From: Bolinopsis microptera
Lineage: Eukaryota > Ctenophora > Tentaculata > Lobata > Bolinopsidae
Reading direction: 5' to 3'
Assembly (NCBI RefSeq): GCF_026151205.1
Contig: NC_087073.1
Location: forward strand, 14,713,837 to 14,777,836
Length of the DNA stretch: 64,000 nucleotides
Shown here one piece after another: positions 36,901 through 50,700 of this stretch; position 1 is the stretch's first letter, and every line of letters starts with the position of its first letter. The position numbers and the translations under genes are program-made. A model generated the notes under the pieces. The model had not been told where the DNA came from and did no database searches. It was given only the letters and a program-made list of their open reading frames with translations.

Positions 36901-37412
36901 CAAGATCTCTCTTCCTCTTGGAGAGAAAATATTTGAGAGCGAAGATGTTGGCTGGAACCCCAAATAGGGTGCAGGTTATCATTAGGGCAGCTATGAGGTA
37001 GTCCCATACGGGGGTGTAGTCTTTTCCAAGATCTGTTATGCTGATGTGAGGTCGGTAGGTTGTGCTGTCTGCTTCCGACATTTGTTTAGAGCTAAAATTG
37101 TACTGTTACAGTTGAGTTCACGGAAACTGGTAATTTGTAATATTATATGCATCAGTGCAGCGTTAGAAAGTTATAACAAAACATAATAATATGAACACAA
37201 AAAGACGTTTAGATGTATTTCATTAGTAATAAAGTAACCAAGCAACTCTGCTATTGTATTTATACAACATTATCTCGAAGCTCATAAAAAAGAAGCATTT
37301 ATGACTGTGGTGACCTCATCGGTAGTTGTCTGTACTCTTCAGAATGATGAGGTCATCATTTCAATGATGCAATGTTAGGATTGCGCTCATTTGAAGACAC
37401 GTGAGAATTCAA

Positions 37413-37444
<32 letters not shown>

Positions 37445-38738
37445 CAACCTCATTTTACCTCATTTTACCTCATCCCAATTTTGCCTTTTTTGGCTGGCCT
37501 CATGAGGTAAAATGAGGTAAATCTCGGCAAAAATTTTAACAGGTAAAATTCTCTAAATCGTCAATTTAGTCACGAAGGAGTATGGAAGGAGTTCTAAATG
37601 TGTGCTCCTCTAATATAAACAGTAGGAAATGGTTAACTTTAGTCGAGGTCTCAGGTCTCTACAATGTCGGGAAGTTCCTGCAGGAATTTGCGCATTGCGC
37701 TTGAAGCGCAAGATTCACAGCGCCAAAAGCGAAGGTCGTAGAGACATGAGACCTTGACTAAAGTTAACCATTTCATACCATTGCTACAATATGAGAATAT
37801 AAAAAGGAAGGTTTTCTTGGAGACCTGGATCGAGCATCAAAATAGTGTACATTGCTACTGTCATTGTCAAGACTCAAGAATAAGAGGGTCTAGTTGTGGG
37901 ATTATGCTGGATAACAGATATGATAAGTGGTAACATCCTACAAAGAATGTTAGCTTACTAAGGAATTTTCCTCTTACCGAATCATACAAGAAGTTAACTT
38001 AGTTCCTCCTAGTCCTAAGCATTATCTTGTTTCAGAGGGAATGAGTGATTTAAAAAGATGAGGCCGCAGAGTCAGTTGTGAAGAAGGCATTTGTACTCTG
38101 TAATTTCTAAGCTAATTTTTTTCGATATTTTTAGCTATTTACTGATCTTGTCTGACGTATCAGCAAGAGATCACTGGACCTCGTTAGTTGTTAGTCATGT
38201 TATGCTGATCCAGTTAGTGACGAGCTATGTAGTAATCATTCGACCTCATTTAATACTGATCCTATCAATGACGCGCTATGAAGTAATCAGTGGATCTCGT
38301 CAATGCTCATCCTGTCCGGACTGTCACTGACGAGTTATGAAGAAATAAATGAAGACCTCATTAATTCCCTTGTTCCAAGAAGATATTCCTCTGGTAACAG
38401 CCCCTTCTGAATATAATATGAAGATTCGAAAACCTAGTCTACCTTAATTGGAACTTGCTGACTGCATTGGAAAATGGAGAACAATCGAGAAATGATAATC
38501 AGTGCCAGGATATAATCAAAGTTGAATTTGGAATCCAAGGAAAACCTTCCTTTTTTATATTATCATATTGTGCGTTAGTTTGGTGTGAAGTATTATGTTT
38601 AAAAAAAATTAACAGTGTTAAACTAAATTGATATCAGTTAAAGATGATATATTTTAACAGGTAAAATTCATATAATTGACGATTAAGAGCTGTAGGAGTG
38701 TGTTCAGGACTCTGAAAGTGGCATACTATTATAACAAT

Positions 38739-38770
<32 letters not shown>

Positions 38771-41700
38771 GTCATGTCCGTCTATGTCCGCCTATGTCCT
38801 GTCCTTTTTGGATTCTATGAGACAACGGACGTGTTTTTTGGGACATTGGCGGACACGGACGGACATTGGCGGACTCGGACGGACATTGGCGGACTCGGAC
38901 GGACATTGGCGGACTCGGACGGACATTGGCGGACCCGGACGGACATTGGCGGACTTGGATGGACATTGGTGGACATTAGCGGACTTTGGTGGACATTAGC
39001 GGACAAACATTTTGAGGACTGAAGAGTACTGAAGAGTACTGAGGAGGATGGCTGAGAAGGATGGCTGAGGAGGATGGCTGAGGAAGATGACTGAGGAGGA
39101 TGACTGAGGAGGATGACTGAGAGGGAGGAGAAGGATCAGGAAGACCCAGGAGGAGGAGGAGGAGGAGGACCCAGAAGGAAGACCTAGGAGGAGGAGGAGG
39201 AGAACTGAGGAGGATGACTGAGGAGGAGGAGGACTCAGGAGGAGGACTGAGGAGGACTGAGAAGGAGGAGGACTGAGGAGGATGGCTGAGGAGGATGGCT
39301 GAGGAGGATGACTGAGAGGGAGGAGGAGGAGGAAGAGGAGGAAGAGGACTGAGGAGGAGGAGGAGAAGGACTGAGGAGGAGAAGGAGGACCCAGGAGGAG
39401 GAGGACCCAGGAAAAGGCCCCAGGAGGAGGAGGAGGACCGGGGAGGAGGAGAACTGTTGAGGACTGATGAGGAGGACTGAGGACGAGGAGGAGGACTGAG
39501 GAGGACTGAGGAGGACTGAGGAGGAGGACTGACGATGACTGAGAAGGAGGAGGACTGAGGAGTACTGAGGAGGATGGCTGAGGAGGATGGCTGGGGAGGA
39601 TGGCTGAGGAGGATGACTGAGGAGGATGACTGAGAGGGAGGAGGAGGAGGACTCAGGAGGAGGACTCAGAAGGAAGAGGAGGAGGACTCAGGAGGAGGAC
39701 TCAGGAGGAGGACTTAGGAGAAATGAGAAGGAGGACTGAGGAGAACTGAGGAGGAGGAGGAGGAGGAGGAGGACTGAATAGGAGGAGGAGAAGGAGGGGG
39801 ACTGGGAGAGGACTGGGGAAGAGGAGGACTGATGAGAAGGATGAGGAGGAGGACCCAGGAGGAGGAGGACTGAGGACCGAGGAGGAAGAGGAGGAGGATG
39901 AAGAGGAGGAGGAGGACCCAGGAGGAGGAGGACTGAGGAGGAGGACTGAGGAGGACTGAGGAGGATGGCTGAGGAGGATGACTGAGAGGGAAGAGGAGGA
40001 GGAGGAGGAGGAGGACTGAGAAGGAGGAGGACGAGGAGTGAATAGGAGGAGGAGAAGGGGACTGGGGGAGGACTGAGGAGGAGGATGGAGGACTGAGGAG
40101 AAGGATGAGGAGGAGGACTGAGGAGGACTGAAGACTGAGGAGGAAGAGGAGGAGGATGAAGAGGAGGAGAAGAACCCAGGAGGAGGACCCAGAAGGAGGA
40201 CTGGGGAGGAGGAGGAGGACTGGGGAGGAGGAGGACTGTTGAGGAGGACTGAGGACGAGGAGGAGGAGTAGGAGGAGGACTGAGGAGGGGAGGAGGAAGA
40301 GGACTGAGGAAGGTCAGGAAGACCCAGGGGGAGGAGGAGGAAGAGTAGGAGGAGGAAGCATCTAAATGTTATTTCCATTTTTGTCCGTTTTTGTCCATTT
40401 TTGTCCGTTTTTGTCCGCTCTATTTTTTGTCCGTTTTGAAAATATAGGGTACCGAACGGACAAAAAACATGATCCCCCTATAACAGCAAAATTGAACATT
40501 TTATTTAGCAATTTAGGTGTCCATTAATGTCCGCCTATGTCCGCCTATGTCCGCCTATGTCCGTCTATGTCCACCTATGTCCGCCTATGTCCGCCTATGT
40601 CCGTCTATGTCCGCCTATGTCCGCCTATGTCCTGTCCTTTTTGAATTCTATGAGACAAGCGGACATAGACGGACGTGACACCCCCCCCCCCAACAATGGT
40701 ATGAAATGGTTAACTTTAGTCAAGGTCTCATGTCTCTACGACCTTTGCTTTTGGCGCTGTGAATCTTGCGCTTCAGCGCAATGCGCAAATTCCTGCAGGA
40801 ACTTCCCGACATTGTAGAGACCTGAGACCTCGACTAAAGTTAACCATTTCCTACTGTTTATATTAGAGGAGCACACATTTAGAACTCCTTCCATACTCCT
40901 TCGTGACTAAATTGACGATTTAGAGAATTTAACCTGTTAAAAATTGGTGAAAATATGGGCGTGGCCCAAGTTATACGAGACCGTAGAGACACAAAAAATG
41001 TTTTGGTTGTTCCCGACCCTATTATAGAGCAACTAATTAGAGGTGATATCTAATTATTTAAACGCAAGGTGGTTTTGTGAACCGCCCTATATTCTACAGC
41101 GAATCATGAACATTGAACATGTACATAAGAACTTAGAATTGTATGAAGTATGAGTTTATATGAGTAATTTATTATAAAATTACCTTCCACTATGCAATTT
41201 CGACTAAATTCATGTAGATATCCAATCCAGTTCCATGCACAACTGTTGTTTACATTTGGTCTAGTTAGACACAATTTGTTTCAGAGTGACTCGATAATCG
41301 CAATATCAAATTAAGATATTATTTAAATGGTCCATGTCATGCAATGCGGAAATATCCCCATAAATTGGCAACTGCCAAAGTGACACTAAAGTTATTGCTA
41401 ATTCCTTTACAAAACTTAGCAAGTGCTATTTACAATATCCTAATGGATCATGGAAATTGAAATGTTCAATTTTCTTTTCATAAATAATAATTATAATGCG
41501 AAGTTTTATTTACCCCAAGTTTGGAGAGTAAGTAGGTTAAACTGGAAATGCCCCTTCCCAGGGACCACATCACCCCTAATAAACCATTAAATATCATGGG
41601 AGACCATGCACAGCCTCGAATTATAGTATAATGACTTCGAATAAACCTTTTTTGTCTCTAAAAAAAGGCTTAGAAAACTAGATTTATTTACCTCATTTTA

Positions 41701-44700
41701 CCTCATTTTACCTCATCCCAATTTTGCCTTTTTTGGCTGGCCTCATGAGGTAAAATGAGGTTGACCCCCCCCCCATTCAAAAACTGGGACGGATAAAAAG
41801 ATCACCTAATGGACAAACTGAGTATTCTATCAAAAAGTGAAATGATCGTATAAATATTAAATAGGTTTCTTATGAAATGGGGTTCTAAGCACCTCTTAAC
41901 AACAGTCAATTAATGGACGGTTAGTATTGAGTCAAATATAGATTTTAAACTCCTTTAGCATGTGATAACCAGCTGTAATTGGTCGAAATGAAAAGAGTTG
42001 TGAGACAGCCAAATATTTAGGGACATTGTTGCGTTCATATGCAGAATATAATATACAGAAAATATATCACTAAAGCTGAACATACTGTAAAACAGAATAA
42101 CTTTCTAGGAAATGATAGTTGGATAATAGTTATCGACTTAATAGTTAAATGCGTCTGAATTTCTACCAATATATAAACGGTAGAGAAAATATTTATTAAC
42201 ATCATTCCATGAGCTGTTATAATGAAAAACCACGTGCTATGGCAGATGGATACTTGGAACAAAAAGGGGCGCCTACAGACATTATCTTAGAATCTTGGTT
42301 TTATCAAAAGTTGAATGGGCGACAGTAACGAAATAATAATTTTGAGATAATGAATTCGAACGACACATTTTTTATTTTGTATGATCTTTTTGGTTTTTAC
42401 TTTTACCTTATAGGGCCGATCAATTTAGGTATTTTACGATCTTTTTGATTTTTACTGTCACCTTATAGGGCTGTAACACGATTGGCAGTGCCAATTTATG
42501 AACGTGTCGGAATTGCCCACGCACCTACTGCAAAGGAAGAGTAAGTTAACTCTACAAATATTAAATAACTGGTGATTTAATGAAATAATCACCTAAATAG
42601 GTGATGATCCATGCAACGACAGCAGAACATACGTAGAAACTACAGACAACTTTACTTTACATGGCGCTGTTACTTCTCAAAGCGGTATAAAATGTATTAA
42701 CAGTTTAACAGAGTTAAAGTAGAGCCTATACTCATGGAAATGGAGCTATTACTTATTACGTAACGATGTAATTAGCTAACTTAGTGCCCAGACATATTGC
42801 ACGCTCTTTAATCTTGCCGTTCTTTGCAAATGCACATAATCTTTAAAAATTTGCGCAGTAAAGCGTTCTAGTGAAAATTCGACTGATGATATATAAATGA
42901 GTTATTCGAATTTGGAGTGATTGGACTGAGACACATTTTTGATTGATGGGCTTGTTAAATTTGCCAAGATGAATTGCGAAGTTTTGGAAGCTGCAGGGTG
43001 ATCTTAAGTTAGTGGCGCAGCATCGAGAGGTGCCAGGATCAAATCGTAACTAATAACTTGTTATTGGTGCGTTATTACGTAAATTATACAACAAATCGAG
43101 AACGATCAACATGTGATTACACAAAGTGCTGATCCACTGAGAGTCTGAACCTTTGTCCGTGTCAGGGGTCCTGAGCCGATATCTACAACTCCTTAGTACA
43201 GGAATTGTAACAAGCAATACATAATCAGACCTACATTTCATAGCCGACTAAGGCAGATATGTGGGCAAATCAGGATTTAGGATGACAAAATAACATTGGA
43301 GTCAAGGGGGGAGAGAGCTATATGAAGTATCGGGATTAGGCAGATTTCATAGGACAAGGACGTGCACCGATTTCGCCATAGTTTGCACTCCCGAAAGTTG
43401 ACGTAACATGTCACAGGAGGATTACGGGGTGTTTATCACAGCTCGTGGTGCCGCCCCAACGTCGCCAACAACTAACTAACATCATCGCTAGACATTAGGC
43501 TACAACCGTCATCCGGAGAGACGCCCCGTCTCCCAATAATTTTATAGAGCCACCGTAATAAACCGGTACTAAGAGTGTTAGTAACACCACGGAGTGTTGC
43601 TAACACCACATTACAGTTACACAGAGGGTTAAACTTACAACATAATTGGCTGGAGTATATAACGAGAGTTGGAGAGAAAGATGTGCCACATAAGAGAGTG
43701 GGGCAGGGAGCCTTAACATAATCCTGGAACAGAGCTTAACAATAGTGCAACGGAGCATGAGGGGGCTACAACTGGCATCCAAGAGACAACTTGTGAGGGA
43801 CAAAACAAAGTGTTGACGTTAAACAGAATGTCAAATCAAGATGCAAGACGAGGTATATGAGTGCATCCGATAGTCTAGCAACCACATGGCATTTGAACTG
43901 TTACATCATTGTCCATTGGACTTCACAGAAGGTGGATCAATCATGAGAGATTTAATGGATGGACGAAGATATGGATCAGGACGATTACCTCGGTTAGTTT
44001 CCGGTGCCTGGTGGGATGATGAGAGATCTATTTCGGTTCTGGGAAGAACAGGTGGTCAAAGTGCACAAGTGTTTGGACTAATCGGTAATTTTGACGCAGC
44101 TTGCAGTATTCTGTTTCACGCCAATAAAGGATAAACACGGTTAAAAAGTTAAAAAGACGATTTTAAACGATTTCAATTTATGAGCGCAGGAAAAATGCAT
44201 TTACACTAAGGACCTGTGAAAGTTGCAACATCAAAACCAAGTTGCAGGATCAACCCTAAAACACCCTCAGTATGAATGTAACATTTTAGCAGTAGCCATA
44301 TACTAATCTAAGGCGGTAACAGGCTTTTAAGCCAGACAGGCTCTGGAGCAAAATAGTAAAGACGAGCATTTTATAATAATAATACACAATGCAGATCATT
44401 TCCCCAGGAGATTTACATAAAAACAAGGAGGGCTAATGCAGTATGCTCTGTTTAACGGCGCCTAACAACAATGGTGCACAATATTGTGGCCCACAGTCCA
44501 TATACATAGACTATTAGCCTACATTGATTTCTTAGATTTTAACAGTAGCTAAAGGACAGTGACAGTGACAGTGACAGTGACAGTAACAGTAACAGTAACA
44601 GTAACAGTGACAGTGACAGTAACAGTGACAGTGACAGTGACAGTAACAGTGACAGTGACAGTAACAGTGACAGTAACAGTAACAGTGACAGTGACAGTAA

Positions 44701-47700
44701 CAGTAACAGTAACAGTGACAGTGACAGTGACAGTGACAGTGACAGTGACAGTAACAGTGACAGTGACAGTAACAGTAACAGTGACAGTGACAGTGACAGT
44801 GACAGTGACAGTGACAGTGACAGTGACAGTGACAGTGACAGTGACAGTGACAGTGACAGTGACAGTGACAGTGACAGTGACAGTGACAGTGACAGTGACA
44901 GTGACAGTGACAGTGACAGTGACAGTGTTCTACCTCCAGCCTACTCATATCGTCTCTCGACGAACATTAGAAGAACAGGATAATAGAGGACCTGTGAACC
45001 TGAAGTCTGCTCGTAATTCTGTAGATCCAGTTAAGAAGCGTTTGTGCAAGTTGTTCAAAACGAAGTTAAATCGTTAACTTGATCAACAATAATTATGTAT
45101 TACTGTTATTTAAACTATTTAAATGGTTCTTTAAGCTTGACGTTTACGGTTGAATTTAAATAAATATCAACGATATTCAAACCTTGTTTAATGCTATGTA
45201 TTTCAAGACATCCAACTCTTGTATATCACAGATCTTTATTCATCATCTATGTATAAAAGAGAACATGCTTAGGTTAAAATTAATGGATCTTTACGTCTGG
45301 AAATTAGTTAATCGAATATCATTACTATTATTTAATTATTGGTAAATAATATAAAGTGGTTTTGGGTAGACCAAGTCATTCATAATTCAATATTAACAAA
45401 AGTTAATGCAATTAAATATGTTCTTACTAACGTTGACAATATGGGACAATATGCGTTCATTATGCAATTACCAGTTGAGTGAAAGTACTATTTAATTCAA
45501 ACCGACGCAGTACTCATGCCATTGGGAGATGAAATTATTGACCTATATTTTAAAAGTTATTTATTTGCAGGTGTTAAAGCCAATTCAAGTGTGAATCAAT
45601 AGCATAATTCAAATCAAGTAGCTCCCAATATTTTATTATGATTTATGTTGTATAATTATATTTTACAGTCCGACTGTAATCAGGAGTGAATTTGAAGGAT
45701 ACAGGACCATCTAATAATATAACGGGGGAATATGATATAATAGTTTTAAACTAATTACAACACTACAAATCTATTACATTTATTGAGGACGTTACAGAAG
45801 GAATTAATTGAATGTAGTTTGAGGAGTCCTCACTCTCCTCACGTCCAATAATGGCGTTTCTCTTGTCGCTAATATTAAAGTAGCCCATGGGGTTAAGAAA
45901 AGCTGCGAGTGTAAATCCTAAAATCTACACGGTAGTTTAGTACGAAAATGATTACGGAGGGGGATCTAAAATTACCCATGTCCGGCCAACGTTATATGTC
46001 AACGATACCTGTAGCAAATGTAGGGCCGTTTTATCATTAGAAACTTCTCGAGAAGTTTCAATCAGAGAAACGATGAATAGATATTGATTGATCAGCAAGA
46101 AATCACTATGAAGTAAGCATAAAGAACTGTGGGAAATACTGATTATTGATCATGAGCAACTGCACAGGTAAATTGCTATTAGAAAGCTGCTGGAGCGATG
46201 CAAGCTGTTCCAATATTGTCTATTGTTCTTTTATTAGTGTAGGTCAGATTGAAGTAAAGGCAACATGTAGGTGCGGTAATATTTTGTAAATAGTGCGATT
46301 CCACACCTGCCCAAAACCTTTTTATGTGCGACAAATTTTGGAGACAAAAAACATCGCAATTACCCTGAACAATTATGCTGAAGTAAGCTGAAAAACTCTA
46401 AATATCATTGAGTTAGCTGACAATTTTAGATGTATAAACCAAGAATTGTCCTAACAGAATTAGATGGCTGGGGCTAGTTGAATTACTGGTGATGAGCATA
46501 ATTATTAAGTATACTTGAAGTATAATATTCAGTACTATAACTTTATAACTTTACAACTTTGTAACTTTACAACATAAGATCCCTACACATTTTGTGTATA
46601 AGTGACTAACGTGACTAAAATCACTTAACTTCAATCTCTTGAGGGGTTTGATCCAGCTTGACGAATATGTTATTCATTTGCCAAGATTCACCCTCATTTG
46701 TTTTTTATCAAATATCGATAGTACTAACAGTCCATGCATTATCTGTATCAACTTGCCATCTGATAATAATAATGAAGAAATTCTGGGAATATTTTTAGGA
46801 AGAATGTCGATAAATTATTGTATTGATCTGATTCTACATGCCCATAAGACGATCATATCCCATTGTACACAGCGATACCAACTTGAAGTGCACATATCTG
46901 ATAGAACAAATAACGGCCGATGGTGCAACAAAATACATTGCCTCTGGATCGAAGTAAACAAGGGACATGTAAATTGTAAAATGTAAATGACCGGTTTTAG
47001 TATTAGAAGTTGAGGCCGGGAAGAAGAAGAATACAAAGTTAGACGTTGGTAATTGCAAAATAATTACCGCGGAAAAGCCAACCTAGAATATTAATAGTGT
47101 CAACGTCAAAGCTAATACTATTCCTATTGTTGAAGTTAAAGTTACAACTTTTAAAGTTTATGTTACTACTATTGCTTCAGTTAACGTTTGTATCGAAAAA
47201 TTGTAACTTATTTATATTAAACGCCAAAAGCGCACAGTTTATGTAAAGGTGCAGTGTCCAAACATTCCCAAAAACGAACCTAACCTAGAACGTAACAATA
47301 GTCGACTCATCGGAGGTAAAGTATGTATACTCTTCTGAAGAAGCCTGCAACCAATTGCTCAATTGTCGAACTCCAATTCTTATATGCCATGAGACGGCGC
47401 GTCGAAAATATTGAATTTGAATCAGTCTTAAATAATCAGTATAATTGTCCTCCAGTCTTGACTACTTGACAGTTCTTTAAATATTCTAAAACGCGAAGTC
47501 ATTTGGACATGTTTCTGCTTAACCACAAAGCTATTAAATTTATGATTTCAGGCTAAATCGTTGAAATTATTTAAAATTAAGATTTTCGACTTGATAATTA
47601 ATTATCTTCGTAAGCCTGTTGGAAGCCGTGAGCCGTGACGTATATCAGCTCTAGTTCAAACTGGTATTACTATTAGTCGCTGGTTATCCAATTTGCTGTA

Positions 47701-50700
47701 TTAAATTATCAAAATTTTGATTTTTTAACTATGTATATTAGCTTATTACTCTGTCAGATTTGAGGTTGCTGAGTAAAACTTCAACGATTTGTACGCATCG
47801 GAACTGACGTTCGGTAGGGTCAAAAGGAGTTGATATTAGTTATTATGAAGGTTAAACCATTGAATAGTTAACCACCACAATTTACAGACCCTCCTAGCTT
47901 TACTGACAATAATCTCACAAACAATTCCATCAAACTGTAATATCAAACTTATTAAGATCTACAATAATATCACCAACCAACTTTTCATATAAAAGTTATC
48001 CTACTGGGTCACGTAGGAGCTCAAAAGAGTGGCCATAACTGCGATGTTTTTATAAATTATAACTTACCGACTGGCAACAAATGGTCTTAAGATCTAGGAG
48101 ATGTCCAGTGAAGCATATGAAATAGTCGTTATGATCACTGAAATTGGTGATTTAATTAACAATTATCAGTAGTCGGTACTACAATAGAAGCTTGACAGAA
48201 GAGGGACTCTATCACAGCTATTAACGAAGAGTACACGGCAATTTGAGGTGATCAAGTTCCAGTTATACGTAGAGCAGTCCTGTACATCCGGTAGTAGTAC
48301 AGAAGAACTATTTGTAGATATTGGTGATTATATTAGTAATTATACTGGTGATTATTATTATTGTCAGTTTGACAGATGACACGTTGTGGTCAATGGTTTT
48401 GCCGCAAAATCATATAGAAATAGTACATATTATTATGAATAGTTTTATAACGCTTCAGAACTATCTTTTTTCAATAAGCTTCACTAAATTTCACTAAATT
48501 TCACTAAATTTCATTAAATTTCACTATGAGCGACTAACACTTCTTTACTTGATTATTTACTGGATATGGGCTATGGCATATGGACGAGAAGTAGACGCGA
48601 AACTACAAAATAGAAATGTTGATGAATTTAGATTATTCACCAGTAGAGAACTACCCAAACAAATTCTGTCAGAGGAGATCAAACACAGTAGTTTGACATC
48701 GGCAACAAAGAAAAAGATAATGGCGACGAAATGCGAGTAAGAAAAAATGGATTGTATACAAGTGAATTTAAAACAGCAGAGCGGTAGTGAATGGTTAGGT
48801 CACGTGAATTCTCAGTCACGTTCATTAGTCAGCCTAGAACTGCCCTGTAATACTAAAGCTGCAAGGTTGCACTTGGAGTGGACCAAGGCTTAATTGGGGT
48901 CACAAAAGATTGCGTGATGCTGATCATACATTTAAACAATCTTACGACGATTAGGTGAGGTTAACAGGCACCCTAATCTTTGTTGTTGCTTTATAATTAA
49001 TAATAATTAATTATAATTTGCAGTTATGATTATGAAGGATATTAACGAGTTGTCATACTCGACTCCATGACATACTTCAAAGTAAATAATTTAAACGATC
49101 ATATTTCCTAACAATTACAAATGATGTTTTCTTTCAGCAAGAAGGCAGTGGATGGAAATATAGACCTTTTAGAAGGGGTTTACTGGTGTTTATATATTAA
49201 TATTATGTTCCTCATTTTCCTCACAACAAACGGGAAAGAAACAAAGAAATATCAGCTCATTCTCAGAAATATTGTCCAGTCGAGAAGTTCGCAACTTAAT
49301 CATACTTCAATAATCTGAATATCGAAACAAGATTAGGTCTTATATTCCGTGTAATAAGATCGTTGGTCATTAGTACTCTAAATACCACCATTTCTGGTAA
49401 ATAAATGCACATGGTTTTACCTGTGCTACCTGGCTCTGACGCAGACGGGAGGAACATAATTGAACACAACTTTCTTTCAGATGGCTCCTAAATTTATCAG
49501 AGAGCATAGAAGGGACGGTTTGAGGAAAACATACCATTGACTACGCAAGTACGCACCACTAGTATTTACTTATTTAGCAACGCTGAGAAACTGTTAACAC
49601 ATGTAATAGCTACGGTTTTGAGACCAGACACGCTAGTTAGATAATCGATAAATCCTGAAAATGAGTTGGAAATATATCACTTTCAGCTAATGGAATGTTC
49701 TAGATCTGAACCCAGAGGAAGATGCTTTTGAGTCTGGAATATTCTGAGCCTCCTTATTTACTTGTTACATCTACGTGAAATGAGATGAAGAGTCCAGCTT
49801 GCGCAACTCTAATGAGTAGCGGTGGTCACCACCACCACGTATTGCATTCAAATTAACTAAAAATCTTTACTTTTTGAAGCAGTGCAGCGTGCGGCTGCAA
49901 TCAAGATTGCGTCAAACCAGAAATTCATGAAATTTTCTGCAAATATTCACCGAACATTACCGTCTCAATCATAGAAGATTATGTCATTAAAATAACAATG
50001 CAAACTTTATAAATGGTTAAGGGTAAGCTTGTCCACTGCCCTGTCCAGGCACCAAGAAAAATCTGAGAAATCAATATTTAATAAAACTTCTTTGACGCAA
50101 TTAGCTTAAGCATGAAGGAAGTTAACATTGCTGCCAAAAGAAGTTGACAGACAACTCTCTAAAAGCTGCTCAATGAGGGGCTACTCTGAATTAAGTCATC
50201 CTTCCACTGTCAACATAAAATCTGAGGAAGTAGACTCTACAGTTACTTCCTTAGATTTCAATAAATACCAATAAAATAGAAACCGACAAAATAAGAGTTG
50301 GGTGATTAGCGAGACTGTTTCTTGAAACATTAAGCAAATTATCAAATCACAGTGATTAAATGGTCAATACTAGATGTTGAACATTAGCTGCCCAATAGAA
50401 TGACTAGATTCATATATTCTGATGGTTAAGCATTTTAATTTATGATAGCTGGCAACTCTCACCAGCCATGCAATATATTACTTGTGAGCATTTTGTGATC
50501 GCCAATTCCTCAACTAAGACAGAGACACACTTACTTAGGTACTTTAGTTACAGAGGAAATTAGAAATTTAGTTACAGGATCTACAGAGGAAATAATCAGA
50601 AATTTAGTTCCAGGTTCTACAGAAGAAATAATTAGAAATTTAGTTACAGGTTCTACAGAGGAAATAATTAGAAATTTAGTTACAGGTTCTACAGAAGAAA

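Larger units (their letters stand above)
37413..41776. mobile_element. 4.4 kb composite foldback element with poly-G/poly-C ends
   Basis: It starts with about 31 G followed by GTCAACCTCATTTTACCTC and ends with GAGGTAAAATGAGGTTGAC and a C run. ATTCAA abuts both ends (a 6 bp match, possibly a decayed 8 bp duplication). About 240 bp arms at 37530-37775 and 40708-40950 are inverted copies. Between the arms lie an inner inverted-end unit (37788-38575, ends CAATATGAGAATATAAAAA and complement) and another complete element (38741-40691). No transposase was recognised. Confidence 0.72.

Noticed and set aside
38676..39022. Frames with [12 protein letters not shown] repeats
   Set aside because: They are tandem GGACATTGGC units in a transposon end.
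39701..40378. Ser/Pro-rich 225-codon minus-strand frame
   Set aside because: It is a by-product of the GGA purine tract.
44532..45077. (TV)n and (HC)n frames on both strands
   Set aside because: They are produced by the hexanucleotide array.
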